Shown: positions 11,401 through 21,649, numbered from the stretch's first letter. The stretch is 64,000 nucleotides of DNA from Chromobacterium amazonense (GCF_001855565.1 NZ_MKCR01000035.1:56895-120894); one strand, 5' to 3'. The notes: generated by a model from the letters alone, not told the origin. Program-made: numbers and translations.

Positions 11401-11436
11401 TCCGGGCAGGCAAATGCCCGGCATTATAACCGGGCA
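11401..11436 (-). promoter_or_regulatory. pyrD promoter and putative start-site-dependent leader hairpin
   Basis: On the minus strand a perfect TATAAT lies at 11423-11428. Right after it come CCGGGCA, a 6-nt loop TTTGCC and TGCCCGG, forming a 7-bp hairpin whose 3' arm runs into the GGAG ribosome binding site ahead of the pyrD ATG. Transcripts starting upstream or at the C bases would form the hairpin; those starting at the later G bases would lose it. This mirrors the nucleotide-sensing start switch known for enterobacterial pyrC and pyrD. The sequence is seen; the mechanism is inferred. Confidence 0.5.
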
Positions 11437-11457
11437 CGGCGGCGGGGCCAGCGGGAA

Positions 11458-12048
11458 TTACAGGATGCGGCAGGCTTCTTCGAAGCTGAAACGCGGCGAG
11501 CGCGGGAACAGCTTGTCCGCCGCGCCGTAGCCCAAGTTGATCAGGAAGTTAGACTTGAAGCGGCCGTCCGGGAAGAAGACGGCGTCCACTGCTGCGTTGT
11601 CGAAGCCGGACATCGGGCCGCAATCGAGGCCCAGCGAGCGCGCGGCCAGGATCAGGTAGGCGCCTTGCAGCGTGCCGTTGCGGAAGGCGGTGGTATCGAT
11701 CAGCGGCTGGTTGCCCTCGAACCAGCTCTTGGCGTCGGCGTGCGGGAACAGCTTGGGCAGTTCTTCATAAAAGCGCGTGTCGTGGGCGACGATCACGCAA
11801 ACCGGCGCGGCCATGGTTTTTTCGACATTGCCTTCTGCCAGGCACGGTTTCAGCTTGGCCTTGGCCTCGGCGCTCTTGACGAACACCAGGCGCGCCGGCG
11901 AGCAGTTGGCGCTGGTGGGCGCCTGCCTCAGCAGGTCGTACAGCTGATGCAGCAACTCATCGTTCACCGGCCGCGGCTGCCAGTGGCTGTGGGTGCGGGC
12001 GTTCAGGAATAGTTGCTCCAGCGTGGCGTGCGAAAGGGGGGTGCTCAT
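11458..12048 (-). CDS. Nitroreductase family protein, RutE/HadB-like
   Basis: A 196-residue flavin-dependent nitroreductase-fold protein close to the RutE (malonic semialdehyde reductase) group. Motifs include [19 protein letters not shown] near residue 40 for FMN binding, [22 protein letters not shown], and a C-terminal NFLINLGYG. No other rut genes are nearby, so pyrimidine catabolism is not supported by context. The ATG overlaps the motD stop (ATGA). Confidence 0.85.
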   Translation of the reverse strand: MSTPLSHATLEQLFLNARTHSHWQPRPVNDELLHQLYDLLRQAPTSANCSPARLVFVKSAEAKAKLKPCLAEGNVEKTMAAPVCVIVAHDTRFYEELPKLFPHADAKSWFEGNQPLIDTTAFRNGTLQGAYLILAARSLGLDCGPMSGFDNAAVDAVFFPDGRFKSNFLINLGYGAADKLFPRSPRFSFEEACRIL

Positions 12049-12842
12049 GGTTTGACCTCTTTGGGGGTGGGGGATGCCTCGGCCGCGCCGGCGGTGTTGT
12101 TTGCCTGCACGGATATCGTCACGCGGCGATTGCGGGCGCGGCCCTCGGCTGTGGCGTTGTCGGCGGCGGGCAGGTTGGCGCCGTGGCCCACCGCGACCAG
12201 CCGTTGCGGCAGCACGCCGTTTTCCTCGAACAGCCGGACGATGCCGCCGGCGCGCGCCGCGGACAGTTCCCAGTTGGACGGGAAGTTGGCTGTGCTGATC
12301 GGGACGTTGTCGGTAAAACCTTCCACCTTGATGGAGTTGTCCACGCCGGCCAGCAGCCTCGCCATGCTGGACATCAGCGGCAGCGATTGCGTGCTGGGGA
12401 CGGCCTGGCCGACTGCGAACAGGGCGCTGTCGCGCACTTCGATGTTGATGCCTTGCTCATTCTGAGTGATGGTGACTTCGCCGCTCTGCACCAGCGGGTT
12501 CAGCACTTTGGCCAGATTCTGCGTCAGCTGGCTGAGCTTGGCGGTTTCCTGGGCCGGATGGCCAGACTTGATGGCTTTGCCTATGGGCTTGGTCTGCGGA
12601 ATTTCTATCAGAGTGTTGGCGCCGCCGGTGGGCGGCGAGGTTTGCACCGTGACCATCGTTCCGCTGCGGAAGGCGTCCATGATGGCCGACGACATCACGC
12701 GGTATTTGCCCTCGTTCAACGACGAGATGGCGTACATCACCACAAAGAAGGCAAATAGCAGGGTGATGAAGTCTGCGTAGGAGACCAGCCACCGCTCGTG
12801 GTTTTCGTGCTCTTCTTCGTGCCGCTTGCGTCGGGATGCCAT
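12045..12842 (-). CDS. motD: Flagellar motor protein MotD (MotB family)
   Basis: A 265-residue stator-type protein. The N-terminus is basic ([15 protein letters not shown]), followed by one membrane helix with the MotB-family proton-path aspartate in [19 protein letters not shown]. The C-terminal OmpA-like peptidoglycan-binding domain has GFTDNVP and [17 protein letters not shown] start at the ATG 12842, which has GGAGG in front; a GTG at 12848 lacks a site. The [11 protein letters not shown] start is typical of MotD, which normally follows motC, but here the neighbour is sppA and no motC is seen. Confidence 0.88.
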   Translation of the reverse strand: MASRRKRHEEEHENHERWLVSYADFITLLFAFFVVMYAISSLNEGKYRVMSSAIMDAFRSGTMVTVQTSPPTGGANTLIEIPQTKPIGKAIKSGHPAQETAKLSQLTQNLAKVLNPLVQSGEVTITQNEQGINIEVRDSALFAVGQAVPSTQSLPLMSSMARLLAGVDNSIKVEGFTDNVPISTANFPSNWELSAARAGGIVRLFEENGVLPQRLVAVGHGANLPAADNATAEGRARNRRVTISVQANNTAGAAEASPTPKEVKP

Positions 12843-12858
12843 GGCCACCTCCGTTGGA

Positions 12859-13797
12859 TCAGAACAGTTTGGTGTCGAACAGCGACTTCACGCCGCCGGC
12901 GAATTCCACGCCGATGCGGCGCGCCACGCGGCTGGAGAAGTCGTCTTGCTGAGTGTAGTCCACGGTTTTTTCCGCCTTGACCACGTCGCGCGCGACCGAG
13001 GCAACGGTGCCGTAGCCGTCGGCCAGGCCCAGCGGGATGGCTTTTTCGCCCAGCCACACCATGCCGCTGAACAGCTGCGGGTCATTTTTCAGGCGGCGGC
13101 CGCGGCCGGCTTGCACGGCCTGGATGAACTGGGCGTGGATGTCGTCCAGCAGCTGCTGGCGAATGGCCTCGTGCTTGGGGTTGACCGGCGAGAACGGATC
13201 GCCCATCGCCTTGTTTTCGCCCGAGGTCTTCAACCGCCGTTCCACGCCGAGTTTTTCCAGCGCGCCGGTAAAGCCGAAGCCGTCGGACAGCACGCCGATG
13301 GAGCCAACGATGCTGGCCTTGTCGACATAAATCTTGTCCGCGGCGGAGGCGATGTAATAGCAACCGGACGCGCAGACTTCGCTGACCACCACGTAGACCG
13401 GAATATTGGCGTGCAGCTTCTTCAGCCGCCGGATTTCATCGTAGACCATGCCGGACAGCACCGGGCTGCCGCCGGGGCTGTTGGCGTCGATGATGATGCC
13501 TTTGGTGTTGCGGTCGCGGAACGCTTCGTCCAGCGCTTCGGTCATTTTCTTGCCGGTGTCGTTTTCGCTGCTGATGGCGCCGTCCAGCTGGATCACGGCG
13601 CTGTGGCCGCTGCCGGTCAGGCTGGCGCCGGCCTTTTCCTCATTGCGCATGAACAGGCTGACGGCGATGAAGCCGATGATGGCCAGCCAGATCAGCCGGA
13701 AGAAGATTTTCCATTGCCGGCTGCGGCGTTGCTCCACCAAGGCGGCGGAGGCCAGTTTTTCCAGCAATTGTCGTTCCCAGTTATGGGTGTCGCTCAT
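12859..13797 (-). CDS. sppA: Signal peptide peptidase SppA, 36K type
   Basis: A 312-residue S49 serine protease that degrades cleaved signal peptides at the inner membrane. One membrane helix lies around residues 30-48 (FFRLIWLAIIGFIAVSLF). Catalytic features are DANSPGGSP, the serine in SEVCASGCYYIAS, and the lysine in the stretch KLGVERRLKTSGENKAMG. Length fits the short SppA type that works as an oligomer. It lies 16 bp upstream of motD on the same strand. Confidence 0.94.
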   Translation of the reverse strand: MSDTHNWERQLLEKLASAALVEQRRSRQWKIFFRLIWLAIIGFIAVSLFMRNEEKAGASLTGSGHSAVIQLDGAISSENDTGKKMTEALDEAFRDRNTKGIIIDANSPGGSPVLSGMVYDEIRRLKKLHANIPVYVVVSEVCASGCYYIASAADKIYVDKASIVGSIGVLSDGFGFTGALEKLGVERRLKTSGENKAMGDPFSPVNPKHEAIRQQLLDDIHAQFIQAVQAGRGRRLKNDPQLFSGMVWLGEKAIPLGLADGYGTVASVARDVVKAEKTVDYTQQDDFSSRVARRIGVEFAGGVKSLFDTKLF

Positions 13798-13840
13798 GAT
13801 CGATTTCGCTCCGGAGATAATCCCGGCAGTCTAGCAAAAA

Positions 13841-14200
13841 TCATCCGGGCATGACATTGAGCCAGACTTGGCCGTTTTCTTCAATCACGTCGAGAGCGGT
13901 CAGCGATTGGCCTCGACACGGCCCCCAGCTGCAATAGCCGGTGGCGGGGTGGTACAGCGCGCCGTGCATGCTGCAGACCAGATGGTGGCCGCTCAGGTCG
14001 AACAGCTTGCCGTCCTGCAGGTCCAGCTCAATCGGGATGTGGCAGCAACGGTTCAGATAGCCGTGCACCTGGCCGCGGTAACGGATGGCGAAGGCGGACA
14101 GGCGGCTGCCGTCGGCTTGCGCGATTTCAAAACGGCAGGCCAGGCCGCCGTCTTCAAGTTGCGCCGATGCGCAGATCAGCAGAGCCGGGGCAGCAGCCAT
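13841..14200 (-). CDS. Rieske [2Fe-2S] ferredoxin-type protein
   Basis: A 119-residue single-domain Rieske protein. The cluster ligands are the paired motifs CCH (CxH) and CSMHG (CxxH) about 18 residues apart. It overlaps the HAD phosphatase gene upstream by 25 bp, a coupling seen with rluC-gph-Rieske runs in related betaproteobacteria. The redox partner is unknown. The ATG at 14200 is the only plausible start close to the domain. Confidence 0.88.
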   Translation of the reverse strand: MAAAPALLICASAQLEDGGLACRFEIAQADGSRLSAFAIRYRGQVHGYLNRCCHIPIELDLQDGKLFDLSGHHLVCSMHGALYHPATGYCSWGPCRGQSLTALDVIEENGQVWLNVMPG

Positions 14201-14832
14201 GAGGCCAGCTCGGGCAGCGAGTGGACGATGGCGAGCGGCTGGCAACGCTGCAGATGCTCGCTGGCATGGGCGCCATGGCTGATGCCTACGCCGTGGCAAC
14301 CTGCATGGTTCGCCATCAAAAGGTCGTGGCTGCTGTCGCCGACCATCAGCGCGCGGCGGCACTCCACGCCGAAGAAGTCCGTCAGCTGCAGCAGCATGTC
14401 CGGATGCGGCTTGGAGTGGCATTCGTCCACAGTGCGGGTGGCGTCGAACAGCTCGCCTATGCCGGCCGCGGCCAATGCGCGGTCCAGGCCGGCGCGGCTG
14501 CTGCCGGTGGCGATGGCGACGAAAACGCCGTGGGCGCGGATGGCTTCCAGCGTTTTGCGGGCGGCGTCGAACAGGGTGACTTGGTCCAGATTGGCCTGGT
14601 AGTGGCGGCGGAATGCGTCGATCAAATCCGGCAAGCGATCAGCTTGCTGCTCCGGGCAGAACTGTCGCATCGCATCGGCCAGCCGCAGGCCGATGACGTG
14701 GCTGGCGGCCTCGCGTGCCGGAACGGGGAGGGCGAGGTCGCGGCAGGCTTGCTGGATGGCATGGACGATATGGCCAGTCGAGTCCATCAGCGTGCCATCC
14801 CAGTCGAACACTACCAGATCATACTCACGCAT
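14176..14832 (-). CDS. HAD-superfamily hydrolase, phosphoglycolate phosphatase-like
   Basis: A 218-residue HAD subclass IA hydrolase. Motif I is VVFDWDGTLMDS, motif II is IATGSSRAG, motif III lysine lies in HSKPHPDM, and motif IV is MVGDSSHDLLMA. It lies between rluC (TGATG overlap) and the Rieske gene. The substrate is not clear: Gph-type phosphoglycolate phosphatase or a related sugar phosphate enzyme would fit. Confidence 0.88.
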   Translation of the reverse strand: MREYDLVVFDWDGTLMDSTGHIVHAIQQACRDLALPVPAREAASHVIGLRLADAMRQFCPEQQADRLPDLIDAFRRHYQANLDQVTLFDAARKTLEAIRAHGVFVAIATGSSRAGLDRALAAAGIGELFDATRTVDECHSKPHPDMLLQLTDFFGVECRRALMVGDSSHDLLMANHAGCHGVGISHGAHASEHLQRCQPLAIVHSLPELASWLLPRLC

Positions 14833-15770
14833 CAGCGCCGCTCCAGGGTTTTCAGGAATTTTTCCAGCTCCGGCGGCAGCGGCGCTTCCAGCTTGAGAGG
14901 CGCGCCGGTCAGCGGGTGCGGCAGCGTCAGGCTTCTGGCATGCAGGAACATCCGCTTAAGGCCGCGCTTGGCCAGTTCCTTGTTCAGCGCGAAGTCGCCG
15001 TATTTCTCGTCGCCGGCGATGGCGCAGCCGTTGGCTTGCATGTGCACGCGGATCTGGTGGGTGCGGCCGGTGCGCAGATGCGCTTCCACCAGCGTGAATT
15101 CCGTGTAGCGCTGCTGGATGGCGAAGTTGGTGTGGGCGTATTGGCCGTCGTCGCCTTCGGCCACTTTCACCCGGCGCTCGCCATCCGGCGTGTGGAACTT
15201 GAACAGCGGCAGCTTCACCTGTTTGATGTTTTCCGGCCAGTGGCCGGCGGCCAGCGCCAGATAACGCTTGTCCGGCACATTGTCGCGCATCATGTCGTGC
15301 AGCTTGGTCAGCGCGGAGCGTTTTTTGGCCAGCATCAGCAGGCCGGAAGTTTCACGGTCCAGCCGGTGCACCAGCTCCAGGTAGCGCCATTCCGGGTGGG
15401 CGCGGCGCAGTTGCTCGATCACGCCGAAGGACACACCGCTGCCGCCATGCACGGCCACGCCGGCCGGCTTGTTGATCACCAGCAGCGCGTCGTCCTCGTA
15501 GATGACAGGGAAGGTGGCGGCCGGCACGACTTTTTCCGGGCGCTCGGCGATGCGGATCGGCGGGATGCGCAGCGTGTCGCCTTCCGTCACCCGGTAGCTG
15601 GCGTCGACGCGGCCCTTGTTCACGCGCACTTCGCCGGAGCGCAGGATGCGGTAGATATGGCTCTTCGGCACCCCCTTGAGCAGCCGCTGCAGGTAGTTGT
15701 CCAGCCGCTGGCCGGCGTCTTCAGCGGTCACTTCAAGGAAGGTTACGGAATCTTTGCGAATGTCTGTCAT
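14832..15770 (-). CDS. rluC: 23S rRNA pseudouridine synthase RluC
   Basis: RluC isomerises uridines 955, 2504 and 2580 of 23S rRNA (E. coli numbering). The 312-residue protein starts MTDIRKDSVTFLEV and has an N-terminal S4 domain (RLDNYLQRLLKGVPKSHI), then the synthase domain with the catalytic aspartate in VHRLDRETSGLLMLAKK and RTHQIRVHMQ. The frame is open further upstream but only the ATG at 15770 fits the family start. It is divergent from rne, as in E. coli. Confidence 0.95.
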   Translation of the reverse strand: MTDIRKDSVTFLEVTAEDAGQRLDNYLQRLLKGVPKSHIYRILRSGEVRVNKGRVDASYRVTEGDTLRIPPIRIAERPEKVVPAATFPVIYEDDALLVINKPAGVAVHGGSGVSFGVIEQLRRAHPEWRYLELVHRLDRETSGLLMLAKKRSALTKLHDMMRDNVPDKRYLALAAGHWPENIKQVKLPLFKFHTPDGERRVKVAEGDDGQYAHTNFAIQQRYTEFTLVEAHLRTGRTHQIRVHMQANGCAIAGDEKYGDFALNKELAKRGLKRMFLHARSLTLPHPLTGAPLKLEAPLPPELEKFLKTLERR

Positions 15771-16297
15771 ATTGCTTATACTTGTGGCGCTGTCCGTGGT
15801 GCGTGGCACCCTAGAGCGGATGGCGGCCGGAAAACCACGATCACGGGTTGTTTTGCGTGATGCTGCTGCGGAGATCCGAAATGGCCGGCAGGGGCCAACT
15901 CCTGACCTGATGCCGTTTGTCACAGCCGCAGCCAAGGTTAACTCGCTCACCGAAAAGTAGCGATGGTAATGCATTTATACGCATAACGCACTCACGAGTA
16001 TTCCATCTTTCGATGCCAAGCCAGTCGAGAGATTTCGCAGCGAAGTTTGACCCGGCATGCCAGCCGTCCTGCTGTGTTTGTCCCGCCTGGTAGGCGGGAT
16101 CGGCGACAACGCCGATGCGCCGGTTGCGCACAGAGTAGCGGGGCTGCATGTGACTCAATTCAGGAAGTAGGCTGTCAAAGCAAACCTGTTTTTCTCGATC
16201 TTTACCTCGACACTTCTTTCGGAAAGCGCCCATTTATAGTCACTGGGCCGTCAAATACTGGCTGCGTCCTTGCGTGAGTGCTGCGCAAGGAATGTAA
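15771..16297 (+). promoter_or_regulatory. Long rne/rluC intergenic region with paired hairpins
   Basis: This 527-bp gap has no credible gene. Two back-to-back perfect hairpins lie at 16082-16098 (CCCGCC, loop TGGTA, GGCGGG) and 16099-16116 (ATCGGCG, loop ACAA, CGCCGAT). E. coli RNase E represses its own mRNA through hairpins in a long 5' leader, so these are candidates for the same control. Both divergent promoters must be here too, but I cannot place them with confidence. Confidence 0.5.
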
Positions 16298-19237
16298 ATG
16301 AAACGTATGTTGTTCAACGCGACGCAAGCTGAAGAGCTGCGCGTCGCCATTGTCGATGGGCAAAAGCTCGTCGACCTCGATATCGAGACCGTAGGCAAAG
16401 AGCAGCGCAAGGGGAATATCTACAAGGGTGTGATCACCCGCATCGAACCTTCGCTGGAAGCCTGCTTTGTCGATTACGGCACGGAACGCCACGGCTTCCT
16501 GCCGTTCAAGGAAGTGTCCCGCTCTTATTTCCAAGGCTATGAAGGCGGCCGTCCGCGCATTCAGGACGTTCTGCGCGAAGGCATGGAAGTGGTGGTGCAG
16601 GTGGAGAAGGACGAGCGCGGCAACAAGGGCGCGGCGCTGACCACCTATATCAGCCTGGCCGGCCGTTACTTGGTGCTGATGCCGAATAACCCGCGCGGCG
16701 GCGGCGTATCGCGCCGCATCGAGGGCGAGGAGCGCCAGGAGCTGAAAGACCTGCTGTCGCAGCTGGAAGTGCCTCACGGCATGAGCCTGATCGCCCGCAC
16801 CGCCGGCATCGGCCGCAATCTGGAAGAGCTGCAGTGGGACATGGGTTACCTGATGCAGCTGTGGCGCGCCATCGAAGGCGCCGCCGGCGCGCAGTCCGCG
16901 CCGTTCCTGATCCTGCAGGAAGGCAGCCTGGTAATCCGCGCGATCCGCGACTACTTCCACCCGGACATCGGCGAAGTGCTGATCGACACCGACGAAATCC
17001 ACGACCAGGCCCGCCAGTTCATGAGCCATGTGATGCCGAACATGCTGTCGCGTGTGAAGCTGTACAAGGACCATGTGCCGTTGTTCTCCCGTTTCCAGAT
17101 CGAACACCAGATCGAAACCGCCTTCTCGCGCAGCGTGCAGCTGCCGTCCGGCGGCGCCATCGTGATCGACCACACCGAAGCGCTGGTATCGGTCGACGTC
17201 AACTCCGCTCGCGCCACCAAGGGCGCCGACATCGAGGAAACCGCGGTCCGCACCAACCTGGAAGCGGCCGAAGAGATCGCCCGCCAGCTGCGTCTGCGCG
17301 ACTTGGGCGGCCTGGTGGTGATCGACTTCATCGACATGGAAAACCCGAAGAACCAGCGCGACGTGGAAAACCGCCTGCGCGACGTTCTGAAGCATGACCG
17401 CGCCCGCGTGCAGATGGGCAAGCTGTCCCGCTTCGGCCTGCTGGAGCTGTCGCGTCAGCGCCTGCAGCCGTCTCTGGGCGAAACCAGCCACGAGCCATGT
17501 CCGCGTTGCCATGGCATCGGCTTCATCCGCGGCACCGAATCGTCCGCGCTGCACATCCTGCGCATCATCCAGGAAGAGGCGATGAAGGAAAACACCGGCG
17601 CGGTGCACGCGCAGGTGCCGGTCGATGTGGCCACCTTCCTGCTGAACGAGAAGCGCGCCGAGATCCACTCCATCGAAGAACGCCTCGATGTGGACGTGGT
17701 GCTGATCCCGAACATCCACCTGGAAACGCCGCATTACAAGATCGTGCGCGTGCGCCACGACGACCTGGCCGAAGCGGGCGAAGCCGCGAGCTACACCCGT
17801 GTCGAAGTGCAGGAAGAGGATGTGATCACCAACTTCGGCCAGGAAAAGCCGAAGGTGGTGCGCCAGGAAGCCGCAGTCAAGGGCATCACCCCGCAGCAAC
17901 CGGCCCCGACCGTAGCGCCCGCGGCGCCCAAGCCGGTGCAGCAGGCTGGTTTGATCGCCGGCGTCGTGTCCTGGCTCAAGGGTCTGTTCGCCGAGCCGGA
18001 GAAAGTGGCCGAGCCGGAGAAGAAAAAGCCGGCTCCCGCAGCCGCCCGCAACGAGCAGCGCGGCAACCGTTCGCGTCAGCAGGAGCGCCGCACCGGCGCC
18101 CAGGCTCGCCGCGAGCACGAGCAGCGCCGCCAGACCGTTCAGGATGAGGTGAAGCCGCGTCGCCAAGACGAGCGCAAGGATGCCGAGCGCCCGGAACGCA
18201 AGGATGCGGAGCGTAAGGAGCCTGTTCGCGAACGCGAAGAGCGCAACGAGCAGCAGCGCGAGCGCGGCAATCGCCGCCGCGAGCGCGAGGGCCGCGAGCC
18301 GCGCGATGCGAAGGAAGTCCGCGAGCAGCAGCCGCGCGAAGAGCGCGTGAGCGACAAGGCTGAAAAGCAGGACAAGCCGCAGCAGGAGCCGCGTCGCCGT
18401 CAGGCGCCGGTTGTCGCTCCGCTTGAGGCTGAGAAGCCGCTGGCGCAGGAAGAATTGCGCGCCGAAGGCATCGAAGGCGAGCAGGCCGAGCAGCAGGAGC
18501 GCGGCGAGCGCCGCCGCCGCCGCAGCCGCCGCGATCGTCGCCGCGACAATCCGGAAGCCCAGGTGGAGGGCGTAGCCGCCGAAACCGGCGCCGAAGCTCC
18601 GTTGGCGGAAGCCGCCGGCGTGGCCGCCGCAGCCATCGTGGCGGTGGCTGCGGTAGAAGTGGCAAGCGAAGCGCCTACTGCCCAGCTGGTGGAAGTGGAA
18701 ACCAAGCCTGCCGAGGCGGCGGCGAGCGAAGTCGCTGCAGTAGTGCTTGAGGCGGCTCCGGCGTCCGTTGAAGTTGCCGAAGTTGCTGTGGTGGAAGTTG
18801 CGCCTGTTGCCGAGCCGGTCGTGGCGCCGGTAGTAGTGGCCGAACCCGCAGCGGAGGCCGTGGTGGTGACGCCGGCGCTTGAGATTGAAGCGCAAGTCGA
18901 AGCGCAAGCGGCTGAGCTGGTTGAGCCGGTTGCCGAGGCGGCTCCCGCGGTAGTGGTGGAACAAGCTGTAGCCGTGGCGGTTGCGGTGGAGGCGCTTGTC
19001 GAAGCGCAACCGCCCATCGAGCAGGCTCCGCGGGCGGTTGAGACCGTTGTCGAGGCCAAGCCGCTGGATCTCGGCGGGCTGGTCATGGTCTCGACCAAGC
19101 CGGCGCAACTGCAGCCGCAAGCGGTAGAAGAGCCGCTGCTGCCGCAAGGCCCGCGCCGCCGCGACGTGGTGGGCCAAGCGCAAGCCGACGTTGAGCAGCC
19201 GGTGCAGTTGATGCAGGTAGAGACCCGCCAGGGTTGA
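16298..19237 (+). CDS. rne: Ribonuclease E
   Basis: RNase E starts most mRNA decay and processes rRNA and tRNA as the core of the degradosome. The 979-residue protein starts [15 protein letters not shown] after AAGGA. The S1 domain covers about residues 35-120, the DNase I-like catalytic part contains [17 protein letters not shown] and LVVIDFIDM with the two metal-binding aspartates, and the zinc-link is CPRCHG near residue 405. From about 510 the protein becomes disordered: an Arg/Glu-rich RNA-binding block (about 580-760), then a long Val/Ala/Glu-rich tail. A short amphipathic [11 protein letters not shown] stretch before the Arg-rich block may be the membrane anchor. Confidence 0.98.
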   Translation: MKRMLFNATQAEELRVAIVDGQKLVDLDIETVGKEQRKGNIYKGVITRIEPSLEACFVDYGTERHGFLPFKEVSRSYFQGYEGGRPRIQDVLREGMEVVVQVEKDERGNKGAALTTYISLAGRYLVLMPNNPRGGGVSRRIEGEERQELKDLLSQLEVPHGMSLIARTAGIGRNLEELQWDMGYLMQLWRAIEGAAGAQSAPFLILQEGSLVIRAIRDYFHPDIGEVLIDTDEIHDQARQFMSHVMPNMLSRVKLYKDHVPLFSRFQIEHQIETAFSRSVQLPSGGAIVIDHTEALVSVDVNSARATKGADIEETAVRTNLEAAEEIARQLRLRDLGGLVVIDFIDMENPKNQRDVENRLRDVLKHDRARVQMGKLSRFGLLELSRQRLQPSLGETSHEPCPRCHGIGFIRGTESSALHILRIIQEEAMKENTGAVHAQVPVDVATFLLNEKRAEIHSIEERLDVDVVLIPNIHLETPHYKIVRVRHDDLAEAGEAASYTRVEVQEEDVITNFGQEKPKVVRQEAAVKGITPQQPAPTVAPAAPKPVQQAGLIAGVVSWLKGLFAEPEKVAEPEKKKPAPAAARNEQRGNRSRQQERRTGAQARREHEQRRQTVQDEVKPRRQDERKDAERPERKDAERKEPVREREERNEQQRERGNRRREREGREPRDAKEVREQQPREERVSDKAEKQDKPQQEPRRRQAPVVAPLEAEKPLAQEELRAEGIEGEQAEQQERGERRRRRSRRDRRRDNPEAQVEGVAAETGAEAPLAEAAGVAAAAIVAVAAVEVASEAPTAQLVEVETKPAEAAASEVAAVVLEAAPASVEVAEVAVVEVAPVAEPVVAPVVVAEPAAEAVVVTPALEIEAQVEAQAAELVEPVAEAAPAVVVEQAVAVAVAVEALVEAQPPIEQAPRAVETVVEAKPLDLGGLVMVSTKPAQLQPQAVEEPLLPQGPRRRDVVGQAQADVEQPVQLMQVETRQG

Positions 19238-19333
19238 TCCCGCAGAGGGGGGGAGGGCGCAAGTCTTCCCTGCTCAAATTACTGATGTATTGACGGGGAG
19301 GGGGATGTGGGTTATCATCCTTTCTCTAAATGT

Positions 19334-19409
19334 TCCCTGATAGCTCAGTCGGTAGAGCGACGGACTGTTAATCCGCAGGTCGCAGGTTCGAGCCCTGCTC
19401 GGGGAGCCA
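19334..19409 (+). tRNA. tRNA-Asn (GUU)
   Basis: A 76-nt cloverleaf with encoded CCA. The acceptor stem TCCCTGA pairs with TCGGGGA (one G-U), the anticodon loop contains GTT, and the T-loop has GGTTCGAGCCC. It ends directly before a strong terminator. Confidence 0.96.
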
Positions 19410-19416
19410 GAATTTA

Positions 19417-19446
19417 AAAGCCCGCATCAGCTGATGCGGGCTTTTT
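19417..19446 (+). terminator. Terminator after tRNA-Asn
   Basis: AAAAGCCCGCATCAG pairs perfectly with CTGATGCGGGCTTTT, followed by T residues, 8 bp after the tRNA. Confidence 0.9.
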
Positions 19447-19593
19447 GCTTTGCTTCAACCTGTTGTCGGGCCCGGCCCGGGAGCGGATGGCGCTCCGTTT
19501 CATGGAAATGGAACAAAACAGTCATATTCAAGACTAATCTTCCAATCTCAATACTTTCCTGGCCGCGACGCGTTTCGGCCAGTTCGGTGACCG

Positions 19594-20196
19594 ATGGCAC
19601 TTCTCGAATCTTTCAATCAATCGCTGTTTCTGTTGATCAACGCCACACCGGCTAGCGCCCCATTTTCCATCCAGCTGGCTACTTTCATCGCCCGTGATGT
19701 GATGCGTCTGCTGCCGGTGCTGCTGTTCGCATTGTGGCTATGGGGGCACCCTGCGTTGCGCGACACCATAGTGAAAGCCCTGCTGTTTACCGGCGCCGCC
19801 TTGCTGGGCAATTGGTTGGTCGGGCTGGTATGGCCACATCCGCGCCCCTTCGCCGTGCCTATCGGCTATACCTTTCTGGCGCATGACGCCACGCCATCGT
19901 TTCCCAGCAACCACGGCACGATTTTCGCGATGATGGCGCTGTGCTGGTGGTTCAGCCCGGCGCGCGGCTGGGGCTGGCTGTTGGCGGTTGCCGGTACGGC
20001 TGTGGCCTGGTCCAGAGTGTATCTTGGCGTGCATTTTCCCTTGGACATGCTGGGGGCCTTGCTGGTGTCCATCGCCTGGTATGCGGCGTTGTCGCCTGCG
20101 TGGGCGCGGTATGGCGCCGCCTTGACCGGGATGGCCGAGCTTCTATACCGGCGCTTGCTGGCCAAACCCATCTCCCAGGGGCTGATCCGGCGCTGA
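19594..20196 (+). CDS. PAP2 family membrane phosphatase, undecaprenyl-diphosphatase-like
   Basis: A 200-residue inner-membrane phosphatase of the PAP2 family with about five hydrophobic segments. The phosphatase signature is split over WPHPRPF, FPSNHGT and SRVYLGVHFPLDMLG, carrying the catalytic histidines. The size and motif spacing fit BcrC/YbjG-type enzymes that recycle undecaprenyl pyrophosphate for cell wall synthesis; lipid phosphatase activity on other substrates is possible. It stands alone between the tRNA and the desulfidase gene. Confidence 0.85.
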   Translation: MALLESFNQSLFLLINATPASAPFSIQLATFIARDVMRLLPVLLFALWLWGHPALRDTIVKALLFTGAALLGNWLVGLVWPHPRPFAVPIGYTFLAHDATPSFPSNHGTIFAMMALCWWFSPARGWGWLLAVAGTAVAWSRVYLGVHFPLDMLGALLVSIAWYAALSPAWARYGAALTGMAELLYRRLLAKPISQGLIRR

Positions 20197-20331
20197 GCGT
20201 AGCCGCCGGCCTTTGTTTGATCGGAATGCTGCACTGCTTCGGATAGCCTATTTCTTAAGCACACGCGATAGCCGCTTGGTGGTAAAGTAAACAAAAGTTA
20301 TTTGTTTATATCCATTGCAGTGGTGTCGGGA

Positions 20332-21630
20332 ATGAGCATGTCTGAACGCGAAATGAGCTTGTGGCCGGAATTCGTCAAGGCCCTGAAACAGGAAGTGGTG
20401 CCGGCCTTGGGCTGTACCGAGCCGATCTCGCTGGCGCTGGCCGCCGCGCTGGCCGCGCGGGAACTGGGCAAGGAGCCGCAGCGCATCGACGCTTGGGTGT
20501 CGGCCAATCTGATGAAGAACGGCATGGGCGTGACCGTGCCGGGCACCGGCACCGTCGGCCTGCCGATCGCCGCCGCCGTCGGCGCGCTGGGCGGCGACCC
20601 GGACGCCAAGCTGGAAGTGTTGAAGAATCTGACGGTCGAGCAGGTGGCCGCCGGCAAGCAGATGCTGGCCGACGGCAAGGTCAAGCTGGGCGTGGCCGCA
20701 GTGCCAAATATCCTGTACGCCGAGGCCTGCGTCTGGCACGGCGACGAATGCGCCCGCGTGGCCATCGCCGACGCCCATACCAATGTGATCCGGGTAGAAC
20801 GCAACGGCGAGGTCTTGCTCAAGCGCGAGGCCGCCGACGCCAAGCCGGTGGAAAACTACGATCTGGGCGACGCCACCGCGCGCGACGTCTACGACTTCGC
20901 CACCCGGGCCCCGCTGGAAATGATCGACTTCATCCACGACGCCGCGGTGCTGAACAGCGCTTTGGCCGACGAGGGCATGAGCGGCAAGTACGGCCTGCAC
21001 ATCGGCGCCACGCTGCAGCGGCAGATCGAAGCCGGCTTGCTATCCGAAGGCCTGCTGTCGCGCATCCTCACCCGCACTACCGCCGCGTCCGACGCGCGCA
21101 TGGGCGGCGCCACGCTGCCGGCGATGAGCAATTCCGGCTCCGGCAACCAGGGCATCGCCGCGACCATGCCGGTGGTGGTGGTGGCCGAGCACGTCAAGGC
21201 CGACCGCGAGACCCTGATCCGCGCGCTGGCCTTGTCGCACCTGATCGCCGTCTACATTCACACCCGCCTGCCCAAGCTGTCTGCGCTGTGCGCCGTCACC
21301 ACCGCGTCCATGGGGGCGGCGGCCGGCATGGCGCAGTTGCTGAACGGCGGCTATCAGGCGGTCAGCATGGCGATTTCCAGCATGATAGGCGACCTGGCCG
21401 GCATGATTTGCGACGGCGCGTCCAATAGCTGCGCGATGAAAGTGTCCACCTCTGCCGGTTCCGGCTACAAGGCGGTGCTGATGGCGCTGGACGGCACCCG
21501 CGTCACCGGCAACGAAGGCATCGTCGCCCACGACGTGGACGTGTCCATCGCCAATCTGGGCAAGCTGGCCACGCAGGGCATGGCGCAGACCGATACCCAG
21601 ATACTGCAGATCATGATGGATAAGCGCTGA
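20332..21630 (+). CDS. L-cysteine desulfidase family protein (CyuA/YhaM, UPF0597)
   Basis: A 432-residue cytoplasmic protein of the CyuA/CdsB family, [4Fe-4S] enzymes that split cysteine to pyruvate, ammonia and sulfide. The putative cluster cysteines sit in [13 protein letters not shown] and in [13 protein letters not shown]. Other conserved stretches are [16 protein letters not shown] and [15 protein letters not shown]. Start options are ATG 20332 or 20338, both with weak ribosome sites. It lies next to cysB and the sulfate transport genes, which fits cysteine balance, though it is convergent to them. Confidence 0.87.
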   Translation: MSMSEREMSLWPEFVKALKQEVVPALGCTEPISLALAAALAARELGKEPQRIDAWVSANLMKNGMGVTVPGTGTVGLPIAAAVGALGGDPDAKLEVLKNLTVEQVAAGKQMLADGKVKLGVAAVPNILYAEACVWHGDECARVAIADAHTNVIRVERNGEVLLKREAADAKPVENYDLGDATARDVYDFATRAPLEMIDFIHDAAVLNSALADEGMSGKYGLHIGATLQRQIEAGLLSEGLLSRILTRTTAASDARMGGATLPAMSNSGSGNQGIAATMPVVVVAEHVKADRETLIRALALSHLIAVYIHTRLPKLSALCAVTTASMGAAAGMAQLLNGGYQAVSMAISSMIGDLAGMICDGASNSCAMKVSTSAGSGYKAVLMALDGTRVTGNEGIVAHDVDVSIANLGKLATQGMAQTDTQILQIMMDKR

Positions 21631-21649
21631 GCCAGCCCATCGCGTCATG

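Noticed and set aside
15841..16233. A 130-codon minus-strand frame between rluC and rne
   Set aside because: It covers the leader hairpins of rne and has no recognisable domain or ribosome site.
16202..19183. A 993-codon open frame on the minus strand opposite rne
   Set aside because: It is a GC-rich shadow of RNase E; the product is a low-complexity His/Leu/Arg/Ala sequence with no domains, while the plus strand matches RNase E throughout.
19594..20196. Reading the PAP2 protein as an acid phosphatase or glucose-6-phosphatase
   Set aside because: Size and the placement of motifs within membrane helices fit the undecaprenyl-diphosphatase group better.
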